A stretch of 64,000 bases of DNA from Pseudomonas syringae (GCF_000737245.1 NZ_JPQU01000040.1:1-64000), one strand, 5' to 3'. Counted from the stretch's first letter, positions 16,159 through 26,730 are shown. Notes: a model not told the origin generated them from the letters alone. Made by a program: numbers and translations.

Positions 16159-18084
16159 ATGAAGATCAGACGCCACTGGGATATCAACACCCGCACGCAA
16201 ATGATCAGCCTCGGCCCGGCCCTGCTGATCACATTGCTATTGATCGGTTTTTTCACTTTCGTGCGCATTCAGGATTTGCGGCAGGAGCTCAACCATACCG
16301 GCCAGCTGATCGCCAACCAACTGGCACCCGCCTCCGAATACGGGGTGATTGTCGGCAACGATGACGCACTCAAGGGACTGATGCGCGCCACGCTGTCGAC
16401 CCCTCATGTGCACTTCATTGAGGTCCAGGACAGTCTCAATAAGGTATTGGTGTACGTCGAGCAACCCGGGGAAATAGGCTCTCACCCCAAGCAGGTGGAA
16501 ATCTTTCAGGCCCCCATCCGTTCGCAGCGGATCAAGTTGGGCAAAGGTTTCCTGGGTAACCACGATGAAACCGTGAGTACCGCAGAGGACTATCTGGGGC
16601 GCGTGCTGGTGGGTATGTCCAACGACGCATTCAGCGAGCGACAGCAGGAAATCCTGCTCAAGGCCGGGGTCCTGGCGCTGTTCGCGCTGTTGTTCACTTT
16701 TATTCTCGCCCGACGCCTCGCGTCCAGCCTCTCGCGCCCGATCAGCGCAATGGGCGACGCCGTGAAAGCGATCCAGTCCGGCGATTACCGGACCCCGCTG
16801 CCAGTGCCTGACGATGCCGAACTGGGCGATCTGGCCAGGCACATCAACAACCTGGCCTCGAATCTGGAAAAAGCCAGCCGCGAACAACAGCGCTCCATTG
16901 ATGAGCTGATCCAGGCTCGTGAGGAAGCCGAGCGTGCCAACCGGGCCAAATCCGACTTTCTGGCAATGATGAGCCATGAGTTGCGTACGCCGATGAACGG
17001 AGTACTGGGTATGCTGCAATTGCTCGAAACCACAGCCATGACTGAAGAGCAGACTGAATATTCAACACTGGCCACCGAGTCCACTGAGCATTTGTTACGG
17101 GTCATCAATGACATTCTCGATTTCTCGCGCTTTGAACGTCAGGCGCTGGAGATGGAGAGCATCCCGTTCAATCTGGCGGAATTGGTCGCCACCTCGAGCC
17201 AGGCATTCCACCACGATGCACAGCAACGCAATCTGGCGCTTCGACTGCAAGTGCAGCCTGGGCTGGAGTCTTTCAAGGTCCACGGCGACCCGACTCGCAC
17301 CCGGCAGATCCTCGTCAATCTGATTGGCAACGCCTTGAAGTTCACAGAGACCGGCAGCGTCAGCATCGAGGCGGGCTGGACAGAGCAGCAGCCGGGTCAG
17401 ATCCTATTCATTTGTAGCGTTCGGGATAGCGGAATCGGCATTTCCGCCGATCGGCTGGAGTCCATGTTCGATGCTTTTCAACAAGCCGACAGCTCGATTT
17501 CCCGGCGCTACGGCGGTACGGGTCTGGGACTGCCCATTGCCCGCACGCTGGCGGAACGCATGGGTGGAACGCTGCGGGCCCAGAGCAATGAGGGACGCGG
17601 CTCGGTATTTACGCTGGAAATCCCTTTAACCGTGGTGGCCGATACATTGTCGGACCCGCCTGACACCTCAGCACCCGGCCATGATCAAGGTGCGGGTCGA
17701 AGCGTTCTGCTGGTCGAAGACAACGAAGTGAACTGCACTGTGATTCGCGCATTGCTGCAAAACCTGGGGTTTGAAGTCAGCGTGGCAACAGACGGCGCAC
17801 AAGCCGTCAGCATGGCCGGCAGTTCCAGCTATGCGGCAATATTCATGGACTGCCGTCTGCCGTTGATGGACGGTTACGAAGCCACCCGCCTGATTCGCAA
17901 ATTGCCTGGGCTGGATCGGATACCGATCATCGCCCTGACCGCCAATGCATTACAGGGTGACAGGGACGCCTGTTTACAGGCGGGCATGACCGACTACCTC
18001 GCAAAACCCTTCAAACGTGCTGATTTACAGCAGGTTTTACAGCGCTGGCTACCCTTTCGGACATCTGCGACTGGCGATAAATGA
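16159..18084 (+). CDS. Hybrid sensor histidine kinase with receiver domain, PA1611-like
   Basis: A 641-residue inner-membrane kinase. Membrane helix at 18-36, periplasmic sensor region to about 166, second helix 168-184, and HAMP 185-240. The dimerisation domain has phospho-acceptor His273 in [12 protein letters not shown]. The ATPase domain shows N box [14 protein letters not shown]1 DSGIGIS and G2 [12 protein letters not shown]-terminal receiver (515-632) has phospho-acceptor Asp564 in [10 protein letters not shown] and Lys616. There is no HPt domain, so phosphate must leave to a separate HPt protein. In P. aeruginosa the kinase beside fabA-fabB is PA1611, which feeds HptB and interacts with RetS in the Gac/Rsm network. 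Synteny suggests an orthologue; the signalling role is inferred. Confidence 0.88.
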   Translation: MKIRRHWDINTRTQMISLGPALLITLLLIGFFTFVRIQDLRQELNHTGQLIANQLAPASEYGVIVGNDDALKGLMRATLSTPHVHFIEVQDSLNKVLVYVEQPGEIGSHPKQVEIFQAPIRSQRIKLGKGFLGNHDETVSTAEDYLGRVLVGMSNDAFSERQQEILLKAGVLALFALLFTFILARRLASSLSRPISAMGDAVKAIQSGDYRTPLPVPDDAELGDLARHINNLASNLEKASREQQRSIDELIQAREEAERANRAKSDFLAMMSHELRTPMNGVLGMLQLLETTAMTEEQTEYSTLATESTEHLLRVINDILDFSRFERQALEMESIPFNLAELVATSSQAFHHDAQQRNLALRLQVQPGLESFKVHGDPTRTRQILVNLIGNALKFTETGSVSIEAGWTEQQPGQILFICSVRDSGIGISADRLESMFDAFQQADSSISRRYGGTGLGLPIARTLAERMGGTLRAQSNEGRGSVFTLEIPLTVVADTLSDPPDTSAPGHDQGAGRSVLLVEDNEVNCTVIRALLQNLGFEVSVATDGAQAVSMAGSSSYAAIFMDCRLPLMDGYEATRLIRKLPGLDRIPIIALTANALQGDRDACLQAGMTDYLAKPFKRADLQQVLQRWLPFRTSATGDK

Positions 18085-18144
18085 TAAATTACGGCAGTCT
18101 TGTTCGCTAAATCGTCCACTGGCCTCGGCTGGGTGGCAAATTTC

Positions 18145-18160
18145 AGTGCACAAGTGTACT
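18145..18160. promoter_or_regulatory. Candidate DesT/FabR-type operator upstream of fabA
   Basis: AGTGCACAAGTGTACT is a 16-base imperfect palindrome (12 of 16 positions symmetric) about 150 bases before fabA. It resembles the GTGAAC/GTTCAC-type sites bound by DesT, the TetR-family regulator that tunes fabAB to the ratio of unsaturated to saturated acyl-CoA in P. aeruginosa. The match is from memory of the consensus. Confidence 0.45.
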
Positions 18161-18308
18161 TTCATTTCCCTTGTGCTGTGACTTTCACTACAACGCAATA
18201 GTCTATGGGTAGGCTGCCGGTCAGAACACTGGCGAGTCAGCCGGCCAGGACTGGCTTCTGGGGCAAGCAACGCCCCTACCTGCCGCACAAGATTATTGAG
18301 GAGCTCGC

Positions 18309-18824
18309 ATGACCAAACAAAACGCCTTTACCCGGGAAGACCTGCTGCGCTGCAGTCGCGGCGAGCTGTTCGGCCCAGGTAACGCGCAACTGCCCGCCCC
18401 TAACATGCTGATGGTCGATCGGATCACTCATATCAGCGAAGAGGGTGGCAAGTACGGCAAGGGTGAATTGGTCGCTGAGCTGGATATCAATCCAGACCTG
18501 TGGTTCTTTGCCTGTCACTTCGAAGGCGACCCGGTTATGCCCGGCTGCCTGGGTCTGGACGCCATGTGGCAACTGGTCGGTTTCTTCCTGGGCTGGCAAG
18601 GCCTGCCAGGTCGCGGCCGTGCACTGGGTTCGGGCGAAGTGAAATTCTTCGGCCAGGTTCTTCCTACTGCAAAGAAAGTTACCTATAACATCCAGATCAA
18701 ACGCGTCCTCAGAGGCAAACTGAACCTGGCCATTGCCGACGGTTCGGTGACTGTCGACGGTCGCGAGATCTACACCGCCGAAGGCCTTCGGGTCGGCGTC
18801 TTCACCTCCACTGACAACTTCTAA
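18309..18824 (+). CDS. fabA: 3-hydroxydecanoyl-ACP dehydratase/isomerase FabA
   Basis: A 171-residue enzyme of type II fatty-acid synthesis. It dehydrates 3-hydroxydecanoyl-ACP and isomerises trans-2 to cis-3-decenoyl-ACP, the branch point to unsaturated fatty acids. The active-site histidine lies in [25 protein letters not shown] and the catalytic aspartate in GLDAMWQ. Length is exactly that of the family. Ribosome binding site GAGGAG lies shortly before the ATG. fabB follows after 11 bases, so the two form an operon as in other pseudomonads. Confidence 0.97.
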   Translation: MTKQNAFTREDLLRCSRGELFGPGNAQLPAPNMLMVDRITHISEEGGKYGKGELVAELDINPDLWFFACHFEGDPVMPGCLGLDAMWQLVGFFLGWQGLPGRGRALGSGEVKFFGQVLPTAKKVTYNIQIKRVLRGKLNLAIADGSVTVDGREIYTAEGLRVGVFTSTDNF

Positions 18825-18835
18825 GGGTTATCCGC

Positions 18836-20056
18836 ATGCGCCGCGTCGTTATCACTGGTCTTGGCATCGTATCGTGCCTGGGCAATGACAAAGAGACCGT
18901 CTCCGCCAACCTGCGTGCAAGCCGCCCTGGCATCCGATTCAATCCGGAATATGCCGAAATGGGTCTGCGTAGCCAGGTTTCCGGCTCCATCGACCTCAAC
19001 CTCGAAGAGCTGATCGATCGCAAGATCTATCGCTTCGTTGGCCACGCGGCAGCTTATGCCTATCTGGCCATGAAAGACGCCATCGCTGATTCGGGCCTGA
19101 CCGAGGAGCAAGTCTCCAACCCGCGCACCGGCCTTATCGCCGGCAGCGGCGGCGCGTCGACCCTGAACCAGATGGAAGCGCTGGACATCCTGCGCGAAAA
19201 AGGCGTCAAGCGTGTTGGCCCGTACCGTGTAACGCGGACCATGAGCAGCACGGTTTCTGCCTGTCTGGCGACCCCGTTCAAGATCAAGGGCCTGAACTAC
19301 TCCATCGCTTCTGCCTGCGCCACCAGTGCTCACTGCATCGGTACTGCCATGGAACAGATCCAGATGGGCAAGCAGGACATCGTTTTCGCCGGTGGCGGTG
19401 AAGAAGAGCACTGGAGCCAGTCGTTCCTGTTCGACGCCATGGGCGCATTGTCCAGCAAGCGCAACGACACCCCGGAACAGGCTTCCCGCGCCTACGATGC
19501 AGACCGTGATGGCTTCGTCATCGCTGGCGGCGGCGGCATGGTCGTGGTCGAAGAGCTGGAGCACGCCCTGGCGCGCGGCGCGAAGATCTACGCCGAGATC
19601 GTTGGCTACGGCGCGACCTCCGACGGCTACGACATGGTCGCCCCAAGTGGCGAGGGTGCCATCCGCTGCATGCAGATGGCCCTGTCTACTACTGAAGGTC
19701 CGATCGACTACATCAACACCCACGGCACCTCGACCCCGGTCGGCGACGCCAAAGAGATGGAAGGCGTGCGCGAAGTATTCGGCGCCAACGCCCCGGCCAT
19801 CAGCTCCACCAAGAGCCTGTCGGGTCACTCCCTGGGCGCCGCAGGCGTTCACGAAGCGATTTACTGCATGCTGATGATGGAAGGCAACTTCATCGCCGGT
19901 TCAGCCAACATCGACGAACTGGACCCCGTGGTCGCTGACATGCCGATCCTGCTCAAGACCCAGGAAAACGCAAAAATCGACCAGGTCATGAGCAACAGCT
20001 TCGGCTTCGGCGGCACCAATGCCACGCTGGTCATGAAGCGCTGGCAGGGTAAGTAA
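18836..20056 (+). CDS. fabB: 3-oxoacyl-ACP synthase I FabB
   Basis: A 406-residue beta-ketoacyl-ACP synthase that elongates cis-3-decenoyl-ACP in unsaturated fatty-acid synthesis. The nucleophile cysteine is in [12 protein letters not shown], and the two active-site histidines are in [11 protein letters not shown] and [15 protein letters not shown]. The C-terminal [13 protein letters not shown] closes the thiolase fold. It is the second gene of the fabAB operon, followed by a strong terminator. Confidence 0.97.
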   Translation: MRRVVITGLGIVSCLGNDKETVSANLRASRPGIRFNPEYAEMGLRSQVSGSIDLNLEELIDRKIYRFVGHAAAYAYLAMKDAIADSGLTEEQVSNPRTGLIAGSGGASTLNQMEALDILREKGVKRVGPYRVTRTMSSTVSACLATPFKIKGLNYSIASACATSAHCIGTAMEQIQMGKQDIVFAGGGEEEHWSQSFLFDAMGALSSKRNDTPEQASRAYDADRDGFVIAGGGGMVVVEELEHALARGAKIYAEIVGYGATSDGYDMVAPSGEGAIRCMQMALSTTEGPIDYINTHGTSTPVGDAKEMEGVREVFGANAPAISSTKSLSGHSLGAAGVHEAIYCMLMMEGNFIAGSANIDELDPVVADMPILLKTQENAKIDQVMSNSFGFGGTNATLVMKRWQGK

Positions 20057-20081
20057 TCTGCCTGGCAGATAGTTGGTATTG

Positions 20082-20110
20082 AAAAAGGCGCCTTTCGAGG
20101 CGCCTTTTTT
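20082..20110 (+). terminator. Rho-independent terminator of fabAB
   Basis: AAAAAGGCGCC and GGCGCCTTTTTT form a stem with a six-base loop, about 25 bases after the fabB stop. Confidence 0.92.
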
Positions 20111-20152
20111 ATGGCTAGGCTATGGCTTTCCTATCTGGCACCCGAGGCTTTC

Positions 20153-20554
20153 ATGTCCGTCATCGTCAGCACCCTGGCACCCCAAGGTTTTCGCCACGCA
20201 GTCAGTATCAACGCCGAGCATGAGCTGTTCACCGATCTACCGGTGGCGCTGGGCGGCGAGAATTCCGCGCCCTCCCCCCATGATTACTTCGATGCTGCGC
20301 TGGCCTCCTGCAAGACACTGACGGTCAAGCTGTACGCCCAGCAGCACGACATTCCCCTGACTGGGATCACCGTCAACGTCTCCCGAGACGACAGTGAGGA
20401 ACGACAGGGCAAATACCGTCTCAACGTGCAACTGACCCTCGAAGGCGCCCTGAGCGAGCAGCAGCGCACTGTGTTGCACCGCATCGCTGACCGCTGCCCG
20501 GTCCATAAACTGATGACCAGCGCTAAAATCAGTATTGAGACGACACTGGCCTGA
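20153..20554 (+). CDS. OsmC family protein
   Basis: A 133-residue OsmC/Ohr-fold protein, which in characterised members is a thiol peroxidase. Visible are GGENSAPSPHDYFDAALASCKTLTVKLYAQQHDIPLTGITVNVSRDDSE and a late cysteine in IADRCPVHKLMTSAKISIET. The two cysteines (ASC, DRC) are placed as in the peroxidatic/resolving pair. The ATG at 20153 is preferred, with GAGG upstream; an earlier in-frame ATG overlaps the fabAB terminator. The pirin gene follows after 27 bases. Confidence 0.85.
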   Translation: MSVIVSTLAPQGFRHAVSINAEHELFTDLPVALGGENSAPSPHDYFDAALASCKTLTVKLYAQQHDIPLTGITVNVSRDDSEERQGKYRLNVQLTLEGALSEQQRTVLHRIADRCPVHKLMTSAKISIETTLA

Positions 20555-20581
20555 GACATCCAGAACACCGGGATAATCACG

Positions 20582-21433
20582 ATGCTCATCATCAAACCAC
20601 GCGCCGAAGACGTAGAAGGCCAGCCCATCCTGCGCCCACTGCCTTCGGCCAAATGCCGCAACGTCGGTCCCTTCGTGTTTTTCGATCACATGCTGGAGAC
20701 TGACTACGCGCCGGGCAAAGGCATCGATATTCGCCAGCACCCGCACATCGGCCTGTCGACCCTGACCTACCTGTTTGAAGGCCAGCTGCTACACCGAGAC
20801 AGCCTGGGCAGCGACCAATTGGTCAACCCGGGCGAGGTCAGCTGGATGACTTCCGGCGCGGCCATCGCCCATATCGAGCGCACTCCGGATGATTTGCTGA
20901 CCAGCGGCTCGCGAATGCACGGCCTGCAAGTCTGGCTGGCGTCGCCCATGAGCCACGAGTTGGGTCACGGCCACTACAGCCACCATCCCGCGCAAAGCCT
21001 GCCGTTCAGTGACAACCTGGGCATCCATATCCGGATGATCGCGGGCAATGGCTTCTGCCTGACATCACCGGTTCCGGTACTTTCGCCGACGGTCTATGCC
21101 GAACTGCGTTTGCAGACGGCAACGACCCTGCTGATCCCTGCGGAGCATCAAGAGCGGGCGTTATATGTGCTCGAAGGCGAAGCATCAATAGATGGGCAAC
21201 CCGTCGAATCCCGCACGCTACTGGTGCTGGAGCCTGGTCAGGAAGTGAATCTGTGTGCGGAAAGTGATTGCCACGCTGTACTCATAGGCGGCGCGTCACT
21301 GGACGGGCCACGACGCATGAACTGGAACTTCGTAGCTAGCGATCCGGCATTGATAGAACAGGCAAGAACCCGCTGGGCAGCTGGGGATTGGCCGACAGTG
21401 CCGGGGGAAGTGGGCAGGATTGAGTTACCTTGA
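20582..21433 (+). CDS. Pirin family protein
   Basis: A 283-residue bicupin. The N-terminal cupin carries the pirin metal-site pattern: FVFFDHM...DIRQHPHIGLSTLTYLFEGQLLHRDSLGS and AHIERTP. The C-terminal half (LLIPAEHQERALYVLEGEASIDGQPVE) is the second cupin. Some bacterial pirins are quercetin dioxygenases or modulate enzyme complexes; the role here is unknown. It probably forms a two-gene operon with the OsmC-like gene, which suggests an oxidative or electrophile stress setting. Confidence 0.88.
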   Translation: MLIIKPRAEDVEGQPILRPLPSAKCRNVGPFVFFDHMLETDYAPGKGIDIRQHPHIGLSTLTYLFEGQLLHRDSLGSDQLVNPGEVSWMTSGAAIAHIERTPDDLLTSGSRMHGLQVWLASPMSHELGHGHYSHHPAQSLPFSDNLGIHIRMIAGNGFCLTSPVPVLSPTVYAELRLQTATTLLIPAEHQERALYVLEGEASIDGQPVESRTLLVLEPGQEVNLCAESDCHAVLIGGASLDGPRRMNWNFVASDPALIEQARTRWAAGDWPTVPGEVGRIELP

Positions 21434-21455
21434 GAAGGCCAGACAAACTTACATT

Positions 21456-21547
21456 TGTGGGAGCGAGCTTGCTCGCGAAAGCGTCATTTGAACCGACACA
21501 TTTGTCGGGTTACTAATATCGCTTTCGCAAGCAAGCTTGCTCCCATA
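21456..21547. repeat. REP doublet
   Basis: The arms 'tgtgggagcgagcttgctcg' and 'gcaagcaagcttgctcccat' enclose a spacer with an inner pair cgaaagcg/cgctttcg. It lies between two convergent genes. Confidence 0.88.
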
Positions 21548-21574
21548 GAAAACAATGCAGTCCGTGGGGCCGCA

Positions 21575-22306
21575 TCAGTCCTTGAAGACTTCATCCAGCA
21601 AGTTATGCATCGACACGAAGGCGCGTTTGGCGGTCTTTTCGTCGTACTGCATCATGCCCGGAGTCTGCGCGTGCGGGTCGGTGAACGAGTGCACGGCTCC
21701 GCCGTAGCTGAGCAACTGCCAATCAACGCCGGCAGCGTTCATTTCATCTTCGAAGGCCGGCAGTTGCTCTTTTGGCACTAGCGGGTCGGACGCGCCGTGC
21801 AATACGAGCACCGCGCCTTTGATATTTTGGGCATCTGCAGGGTTTGGCGTATCCAGCGTGCCGTGGAACGATACGGCGGCCTTCAGGTTCGCGCCTGTAC
21901 GCGCCAGCTCCAATGAACAGCAACCGCCGAAGCAGAAACCAAAGGTGGCGACCTTATCAGCATCAACCGGAGCATCGGTCTGGATCAGCAATTGATCCAG
22001 TGCCGCCTGCATGCGTTTGCGCAACAGGGCACGGTCATCCTTGAGCGGCATCATGGCTGCGCCAGCCTGATCATTGTTCTGCGGACGGGTTCCTTGCCCG
22101 TAAAGGTCGGCCAGGAACACCACATAACCCTGTTCGGCCACAGCCTGGGCGATTTTCTCGGCACCTTCGCTGACACCCATCCAGTTTGGAGCCATCAGCA
22201 GACCAGGACGCGACGAAGCGTCACCGGAGTCGAACACCAGGCGGCTTTCGTAAGGCTGTCCATCAATCTGGTAAACCACTGAACGCACGGTAACGTTGCT
22301 GCTCAT
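21575..22306 (-). CDS. Dienelactone hydrolase family protein
   Basis: A 243-residue alpha/beta hydrolase. The nucleophile elbow GFCFGGCCSLE has cysteine in place of serine, the hallmark of dienelactone hydrolases. The acid/base partners are expected in VLHGASDPLVPKE and GGAVHSFTDP. It is cytosolic. The family opens lactones such as dienelactone, but most members in this genomic position have unknown substrates. It lies downstream of htpG on the same strand, separated by a terminator. Confidence 0.88.
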   Translation of the reverse strand: MSSNVTVRSVVYQIDGQPYESRLVFDSGDASSRPGLLMAPNWMGVSEGAEKIAQAVAEQGYVVFLADLYGQGTRPQNNDQAGAAMMPLKDDRALLRKRMQAALDQLLIQTDAPVDADKVATFGFCFGGCCSLELARTGANLKAAVSFHGTLDTPNPADAQNIKGAVLVLHGASDPLVPKEQLPAFEDEMNAAGVDWQLLSYGGAVHSFTDPHAQTPGMMQYDEKTAKRAFVSMHNLLDEVFKD

Positions 22307-22350
22307 TGTTGACTCCTCAATCAGGTAAGAAAAAAGGTAAGCCCTAATCA

Positions 22351-22377
22351 GAAAAACCCGCCGAAGCGGGTTTTCTG
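22351..22377 (-). terminator. Rho-independent terminator of htpG
   Basis: On the minus strand AAACCCGC, a TTCG loop and GCGGGTTTTTC lie about 12 bases after the htpG stop codon. Confidence 0.9.
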
Positions 22378-22388
22378 TAACTCGGGTA

Positions 22389-24293
22389 TTAAACCGACAG
22401 CTCGACCAACAGCTTGTTCAAGCGGCGCACATAAGCCGCCGGATCCTTGAGGCTGTCACCTGCTGCCAACGCAGCCTGATCGAACAGGATGTGCGACAGA
22501 TCGCCAAAGCGCTCTTCGCTCTGCTCGGCATCCAGCTTGCCGATCAGCGGGTGAGCCGGGTTGAATTCGAAGATTGGCTTGGAGTCCGGTACCTTCTGCC
22601 CGCTGGCTTCCAGGATCTGACGCATCTGCAGACCGAGATCGGCCTCACCAATTGCCAGGATCGCCGGCGAGTCAGTCAGACGGTGGGAAACCCGTACTTC
22701 GCTGACAGCATCACCCAGCGCAGCTTTCAAACGCTCGATAAGACCCTCTTTATCCTTGGCGATTTCTTCCTGAGCTTTCTTGTCCTCTTCGGAATCAAGC
22801 TTGCCCAGATCCAGATCACCACGGGCCACATCGACGAAACCCTTGCCGTCAAAATCGCTAAGGTAGCTCATCAGCCACTCGTCGATACGGTCAGTCAGCA
22901 GCAGCACTTCGATGCCTTTCTTGCGGAAGACTTCAAGGTGCGGGCTGTTTTTGACCTGAGCGTAGGTTTCACCGGTCAGGTAGTAAATCTTGTCCTGACC
23001 CTCCTTGGCGCGGGACAGGTATTCGGACAGGGCTACGACCTGCTCGCCACCCTCTTCGTGCGTCGAAGCGAAGCGCAGCAGACCTGCGATTTTTTCTTTG
23101 TTGGCGAAGTCTTCTGCCGGGCCTTCTTTCATGACCTGACCGAAGTTCTTCCAGAAGCCTTTGTATTGCTCAGGCTCGTTTTTCGCCAATTTTTCCAGCA
23201 TGTCGAGGACACGCTTGGTCAGCGCCGACTTCATCGAATCGATGATCGGATCTTTCTGCAGAATCTCGCGGGATACGTTCAGGGACAGGTCATTGGAATC
23301 GACCACACCCTTGATGAAGCGCATGTAGAGGGGCAGGAACGACTCAGCCTGGTCCATGACGAACACACGCTGCACGTACAGCTTCAGGCCACGCGGTGCT
23401 TCACGCTGATACAGATCGAACGGTGCACGGGCTGGCACATATAGCAGCGAAGTGTATTCCAGCTTGCCTTCGACCTTGTTATGGCTCCAGCTCAGCGGGT
23501 TTTCGAAATCGTGGGCGACGTGCTTGTAGAACTCCTGATACTCCTCATCCTTCACTTCCGTGCGAGGACGGGTCCAGAGGGCGCTGGCGCGGTTAACGGT
23601 TTCCCACTCTACAGCCGGGGCCTCTTCACCTTCGGCAGCGACCTGTTCTTTTGGCAACTCGATGGGCAACGCGATGTGATCGGAGTATTTCTTGATGATG
23701 TTGCGCAGACGGTAACCGTCAGCGAACTCATCTTCACCGCTCTTGAGGTGCAGCACGATGCGTGTACCGCGCTCGGCTTTCTCGACGGTGGCGACTTCGA
23801 ACTCGCCTTCGCCTTTGGAAGACCAGTGCACGCCTTCGCTGGCAGGAAGGCCGGCACGACGGCTAAACACCTCAACCTGGTCGGCAACGATGAAGGCCGA
23901 ATAGAAGCCCACACCGAACTGACCGATCAGGTGTGAATCCTTCTTCTGATCGCCTGACAGGTTTTTCATGAAATCGGCAGTGCCGGACTTGGCGATGGTA
24001 CCCAGATGGGTGATCACATCTTCACGGCTCATGCCGATACCGTTGTCTTCAAGCGTGACGGTTTTCGCTTCCTTGTCGAAGCTCACGCGAATTTTCAGCT
24101 CGGCACCGCCTTCGAGCAGGTCCGGTTTGGACAATGCTTCGAAGCGCAGTTTGTCAACGGCGTCAGAGGCGTTAGAGATCAACTCGCGAAGGAAAATTTC
24201 CTTGTTGGAATACAGCGAGTGGATCATGAGGTGCAGCAGCTGCTTTACCTCGGTCTGGAAGCCCAGGGTTTCCTTTTGAGTTTCCACACTCAT
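22389..24293 (-). CDS. htpG: Molecular chaperone HtpG (Hsp90)
   Basis: A 634-residue cytosolic ATP-dependent chaperone. The N-terminal GHKL ATPase domain shows [26 protein letters not shown] and [19 protein letters not shown]. The middle domain has [11 protein letters not shown] and the catalytic-loop region VSREILQKD. The C-terminal dimerisation domain ends [10 protein letters not shown]. The start at [24 protein letters not shown] matches family length; an ATG two codons earlier is also possible. A heat-shock sigma factor promoter lies about 78-105 bases upstream. Confidence 0.97.
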   Translation of the reverse strand: MSVETQKETLGFQTEVKQLLHLMIHSLYSNKEIFLRELISNASDAVDKLRFEALSKPDLLEGGAELKIRVSFDKEAKTVTLEDNGIGMSREDVITHLGTIAKSGTADFMKNLSGDQKKDSHLIGQFGVGFYSAFIVADQVEVFSRRAGLPASEGVHWSSKGEGEFEVATVEKAERGTRIVLHLKSGEDEFADGYRLRNIIKKYSDHIALPIELPKEQVAAEGEEAPAVEWETVNRASALWTRPRTEVKDEEYQEFYKHVAHDFENPLSWSHNKVEGKLEYTSLLYVPARAPFDLYQREAPRGLKLYVQRVFVMDQAESFLPLYMRFIKGVVDSNDLSLNVSREILQKDPIIDSMKSALTKRVLDMLEKLAKNEPEQYKGFWKNFGQVMKEGPAEDFANKEKIAGLLRFASTHEEGGEQVVALSEYLSRAKEGQDKIYYLTGETYAQVKNSPHLEVFRKKGIEVLLLTDRIDEWLMSYLSDFDGKGFVDVARGDLDLGKLDSEEDKKAQEEIAKDKEGLIERLKAALGDAVSEVRVSHRLTDSPAILAIGEADLGLQMRQILEASGQKVPDSKPIFEFNPAHPLIGKLDAEQSEERFGDLSHILFDQAALAAGDSLKDPAAYVRRLNKLLVELSV

Positions 24294-24370
24294 GGTCATC
24301 AAACTCCAATCAGATGGCATAAGCCGCCAGATCCAGGCTTGAACCTGTACCTGACAGCGGGTTGTCATCA

Positions 24371-24398
24371 AAGTGGGGGCTGGGTGAGAGATTTCAAG
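24371..24398 (-). promoter_or_regulatory. RpoH (sigma-32) promoter for htpG
   Basis: Read on the minus strand, CTTGAAA (24398-24392), a 13-base spacer and CCCCACTT (24378-24371) match the sigma-32 consensus CTTGAAA-N(11-16)-CCCCATNT with one mismatch. Transcription would start near 24364, giving a leader of about 70 bases before the htpG ATG. The rest of the 24294-24788 spacer shows no gene or other signal. Confidence 0.8.
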
Positions 24399-24788
24399 GG
24401 CTTGCTTGCAGCAAAACCGGATCTGTCCTCTTGCAACGGTATGTGAGGCACTGTAATCAGGACTTCTGCAGCCCAAAACACCAATGATTTCTTGTAATAA
24501 GGCGCGCCAGAGGTAATGCCATTTGTATTGGAGCTGGCAACTCTCTATGGCGCCAACTGGCAACGCTCGAGCCTCCCAACCAAAAACTGCAGCGCTCAAG
24601 ACCGCGGTTTACACCCCGCACGCTGCCCATGTAGCCGTTTCACGATAAACATGAATCCTCTGCCCTCCGCTGGACAGCCGAGCGCCAAGCCTGGAATAAA
24701 GAAATTCACCTGCCGCATGATTGGTTGGAACTTAATGAAAAGCCCGAGGCTCTTAGGCTCGTAGATATTCAATAAGGAGAAACACCCC

Positions 24789-25049
24789 ATGCGTAATACT
24801 TTTGCTTATGCCTTGATGCTTGCCGCCACCCTTGGTCTTGCCGCTTGCGACAAGAAATCCGAGAACACCCAACAAGACGCCAACAAGGCTGCGGAACAAT
24901 CCCAGGAGTCCATGAAAAAGGCTCAAGAAAAAGTGAATGACGCCGCCAAAGAGAGCCAGGAAGCCGCTCAGAAAGATGCGGAAGCCGCAGCGCAGCGCTC
25001 ACAGGAAGCTGCTGGCAAGACTCAAGAGCCTGCCACGACTACCAAATAA
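24789..25049 (+). CDS. Small lysine/alanine/glutamine-rich lipoprotein
   Basis: An 86-residue lipoprotein. A signal peptide with lipobox LGLAAC places the lipidated cysteine near residue 20, followed by DKKSEN. The mature part is almost entirely helical-repeat sequence (SQESMKKAQEKVNDAAKESQEAAQKDAEAAAQRSQEAAG), a likely coiled coil. The Asp directly after the Cys is the classic inner-membrane retention signal in enterobacteria, though its meaning in Pseudomonas is less certain. Ribosome binding site AAGGAG precedes the ATG. The gene is monocistronic, with a terminator 20 bases downstream. No function is known; a structural or stress role in the envelope is a guess. Confidence 0.82.
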   Translation: MRNTFAYALMLAATLGLAACDKKSENTQQDANKAAEQSQESMKKAQEKVNDAAKESQEAAQKDAEAAAQRSQEAAGKTQEPATTTK

Positions 25050-25068
25050 GCTGAGAAGTTTTCAGACA

Positions 25069-25095
25069 ATAAAGCCCGCTATATGCGGGCTTTAT
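25069..25095. terminator. Bidirectional terminator between the lipoprotein and brnQ
   Basis: ATAAAGCCCGC and GCGGGCTTTAT form a perfect stem with A/T runs on both sides. It can serve the plus-strand lipoprotein and, less directly, the convergent brnQ. Confidence 0.88.
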
Positions 25096-25174
25096 TAGTT
25101 GCAACTTATTAAGCGTTAGCGTTGACTCGATGTTTATCGCAACGCATTGGCTTTTCAAACATCAAATCGTGAGA

Positions 25175-26488
25175 TCAGGCCAGCGCCTCGCTGCGCTTGC
25201 CAAGTACCCGATCACAGACGAACGCCACGAACAGCACGACAACCGAGGGCACCAGCCACGCCAGCCCCTGTTCGCTCAGTGGCAGATCTGCAACTGCACG
25301 CGGCATGTACTCCGTGAAACCGGCACCTTTGAGCGCATCGATCAGACCGAAGATAAACGCCACCAACATCACTGGGGCAACAATCCGGCTCTGGGAATGC
25401 CAGAAGCCTTTGCAGAAACTCAATGCGACGAGAACGATGCAAGGCGGATAGATCGCGGTCAGGACCGGGATCGAAAACAGGATCAGTTTGGTCAGCCCCA
25501 GATTCGATACCAGCAGGGAAAAAGCGGCCAGCATCACCACAAGGGTTTTGTACGACAGCGGCAATACCTTCGCGAAGTATTCGGCGCAAGCGCAGGTCAG
25601 GCCCACGGCTGTCACGAGGCAGGCCAACGAAATCAACACAGCGAGAAAACCACTGCCCAGCGAGCCAAAGGTATGTTGAACATATGCATGCAGCACCGCT
25701 GCGCCATTACTCGCACCGGCTGCTACCGCATGGCTACCAGAGCCTAGACGGAACAGGCTGACATACACCAACGCAAGGCCAACACCTGCAATCAACCCGG
25801 CAATGATCGCGTAGCGAGTGATCAAACGCGGTGACTCAACGCCACGTGAGCGAATGGCATTGACGATAACAATCCCGAACACCAGGGCACCCAGAGTATC
25901 CATAGTCAGGTAGCCATTGATGAAACCCTGGGAAAACGGTGCAGCAGCGTAAGCAGGTTCTGCTACGCCGATGTCACCGGCAGGCAGTGCGAACGCAGCG
26001 ATACCCAGAACCGCCAGGGCAATGATCTTTAGCGGCGCGAGGAAGCGCCCTACTGTGTCCAACAGGCGACCGGGATACAGGGAAACCCAGAACACCACCA
26101 GGAAGTACATCAGACTATAAAGAAACAGCGCCAGCGGGCTGTCGCCGGTCAACGGAGCCAGACCCACCTCGAAAGACACCGTAGCCGTGCGCGGCGTAGC
26201 GAACAGCGGCCCGACTGCCAGATAACAGACCGCTGCGAGAATACCGCCAGCCACCTTGCCAATCGGACTGCTGAGCGCATCCATCGCCCCGCCGACCTTC
26301 GCCAGAGCAATGACGGTAACCACTGGCAAACCTACTGCCGTAACGAGGAAGCCCAACGCGGCGATCCACACGTTCGGTCCAGCCTGCAACCCCACGATGG
26401 GCGGGAAGATGATATTGCCAGCCCCGACGAACAGGGCAAACGTCATAAAACCAAGTGCCAGGATGTCCTGACCTTTCAACACTTTCAT
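25175..26488 (-). CDS. brnQ: Branched-chain amino acid transport carrier BrnQ
   Basis: A 437-residue sodium-coupled symporter for leucine, isoleucine and valine (LIVCS family) in the inner membrane, with about 12 hydrophobic segments. The N-terminal signature [33 protein letters not shown] is diagnostic. The ATG at 26488 is chosen by homology; a GTG four codons upstream is possible, and neither has a strong ribosome binding site. It stands alone, downstream of sucCD but in a separate unit. Confidence 0.93.
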   Translation of the reverse strand: MKVLKGQDILALGFMTFALFVGAGNIIFPPIVGLQAGPNVWIAALGFLVTAVGLPVVTVIALAKVGGAMDALSSPIGKVAGGILAAVCYLAVGPLFATPRTATVSFEVGLAPLTGDSPLALFLYSLMYFLVVFWVSLYPGRLLDTVGRFLAPLKIIALAVLGIAAFALPAGDIGVAEPAYAAAPFSQGFINGYLTMDTLGALVFGIVIVNAIRSRGVESPRLITRYAIIAGLIAGVGLALVYVSLFRLGSGSHAVAAGASNGAAVLHAYVQHTFGSLGSGFLAVLISLACLVTAVGLTCACAEYFAKVLPLSYKTLVVMLAAFSLLVSNLGLTKLILFSIPVLTAIYPPCIVLVALSFCKGFWHSQSRIVAPVMLVAFIFGLIDALKGAGFTEYMPRAVADLPLSEQGLAWLVPSVVVLFVAFVCDRVLGKRSEALA

Positions 26489-26730
26489 CGAGAAAACCAC
26501 ACTTCAGAATCGGAATTGGAGAGCGATTTCCCGGTGGATTAGGGAAATCCGTGCGCATCCTTTTAGGACGTGCCGGCTGCGCAACAGCTCCTTGTGAGAG
26601 CCGCAATGCACGAAATGGCGGCTAGCCTACCGAATTTGCGGGTTTATTGCACTTATAGAGGGCGAATCGGCCGATGAACGCACCGTTACAGGACGTTACC
26701 GGCAAATAAATTTAGGCGCTGCCAAACGCA

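Noticed and set aside
22389..24599. N-terminally extended HtpG and GpsA proteins from the longest frames
   Set aside because: Family alignment from memory and normal lengths place the starts at 24293 and 15810; the extra residues are untranslated leader.
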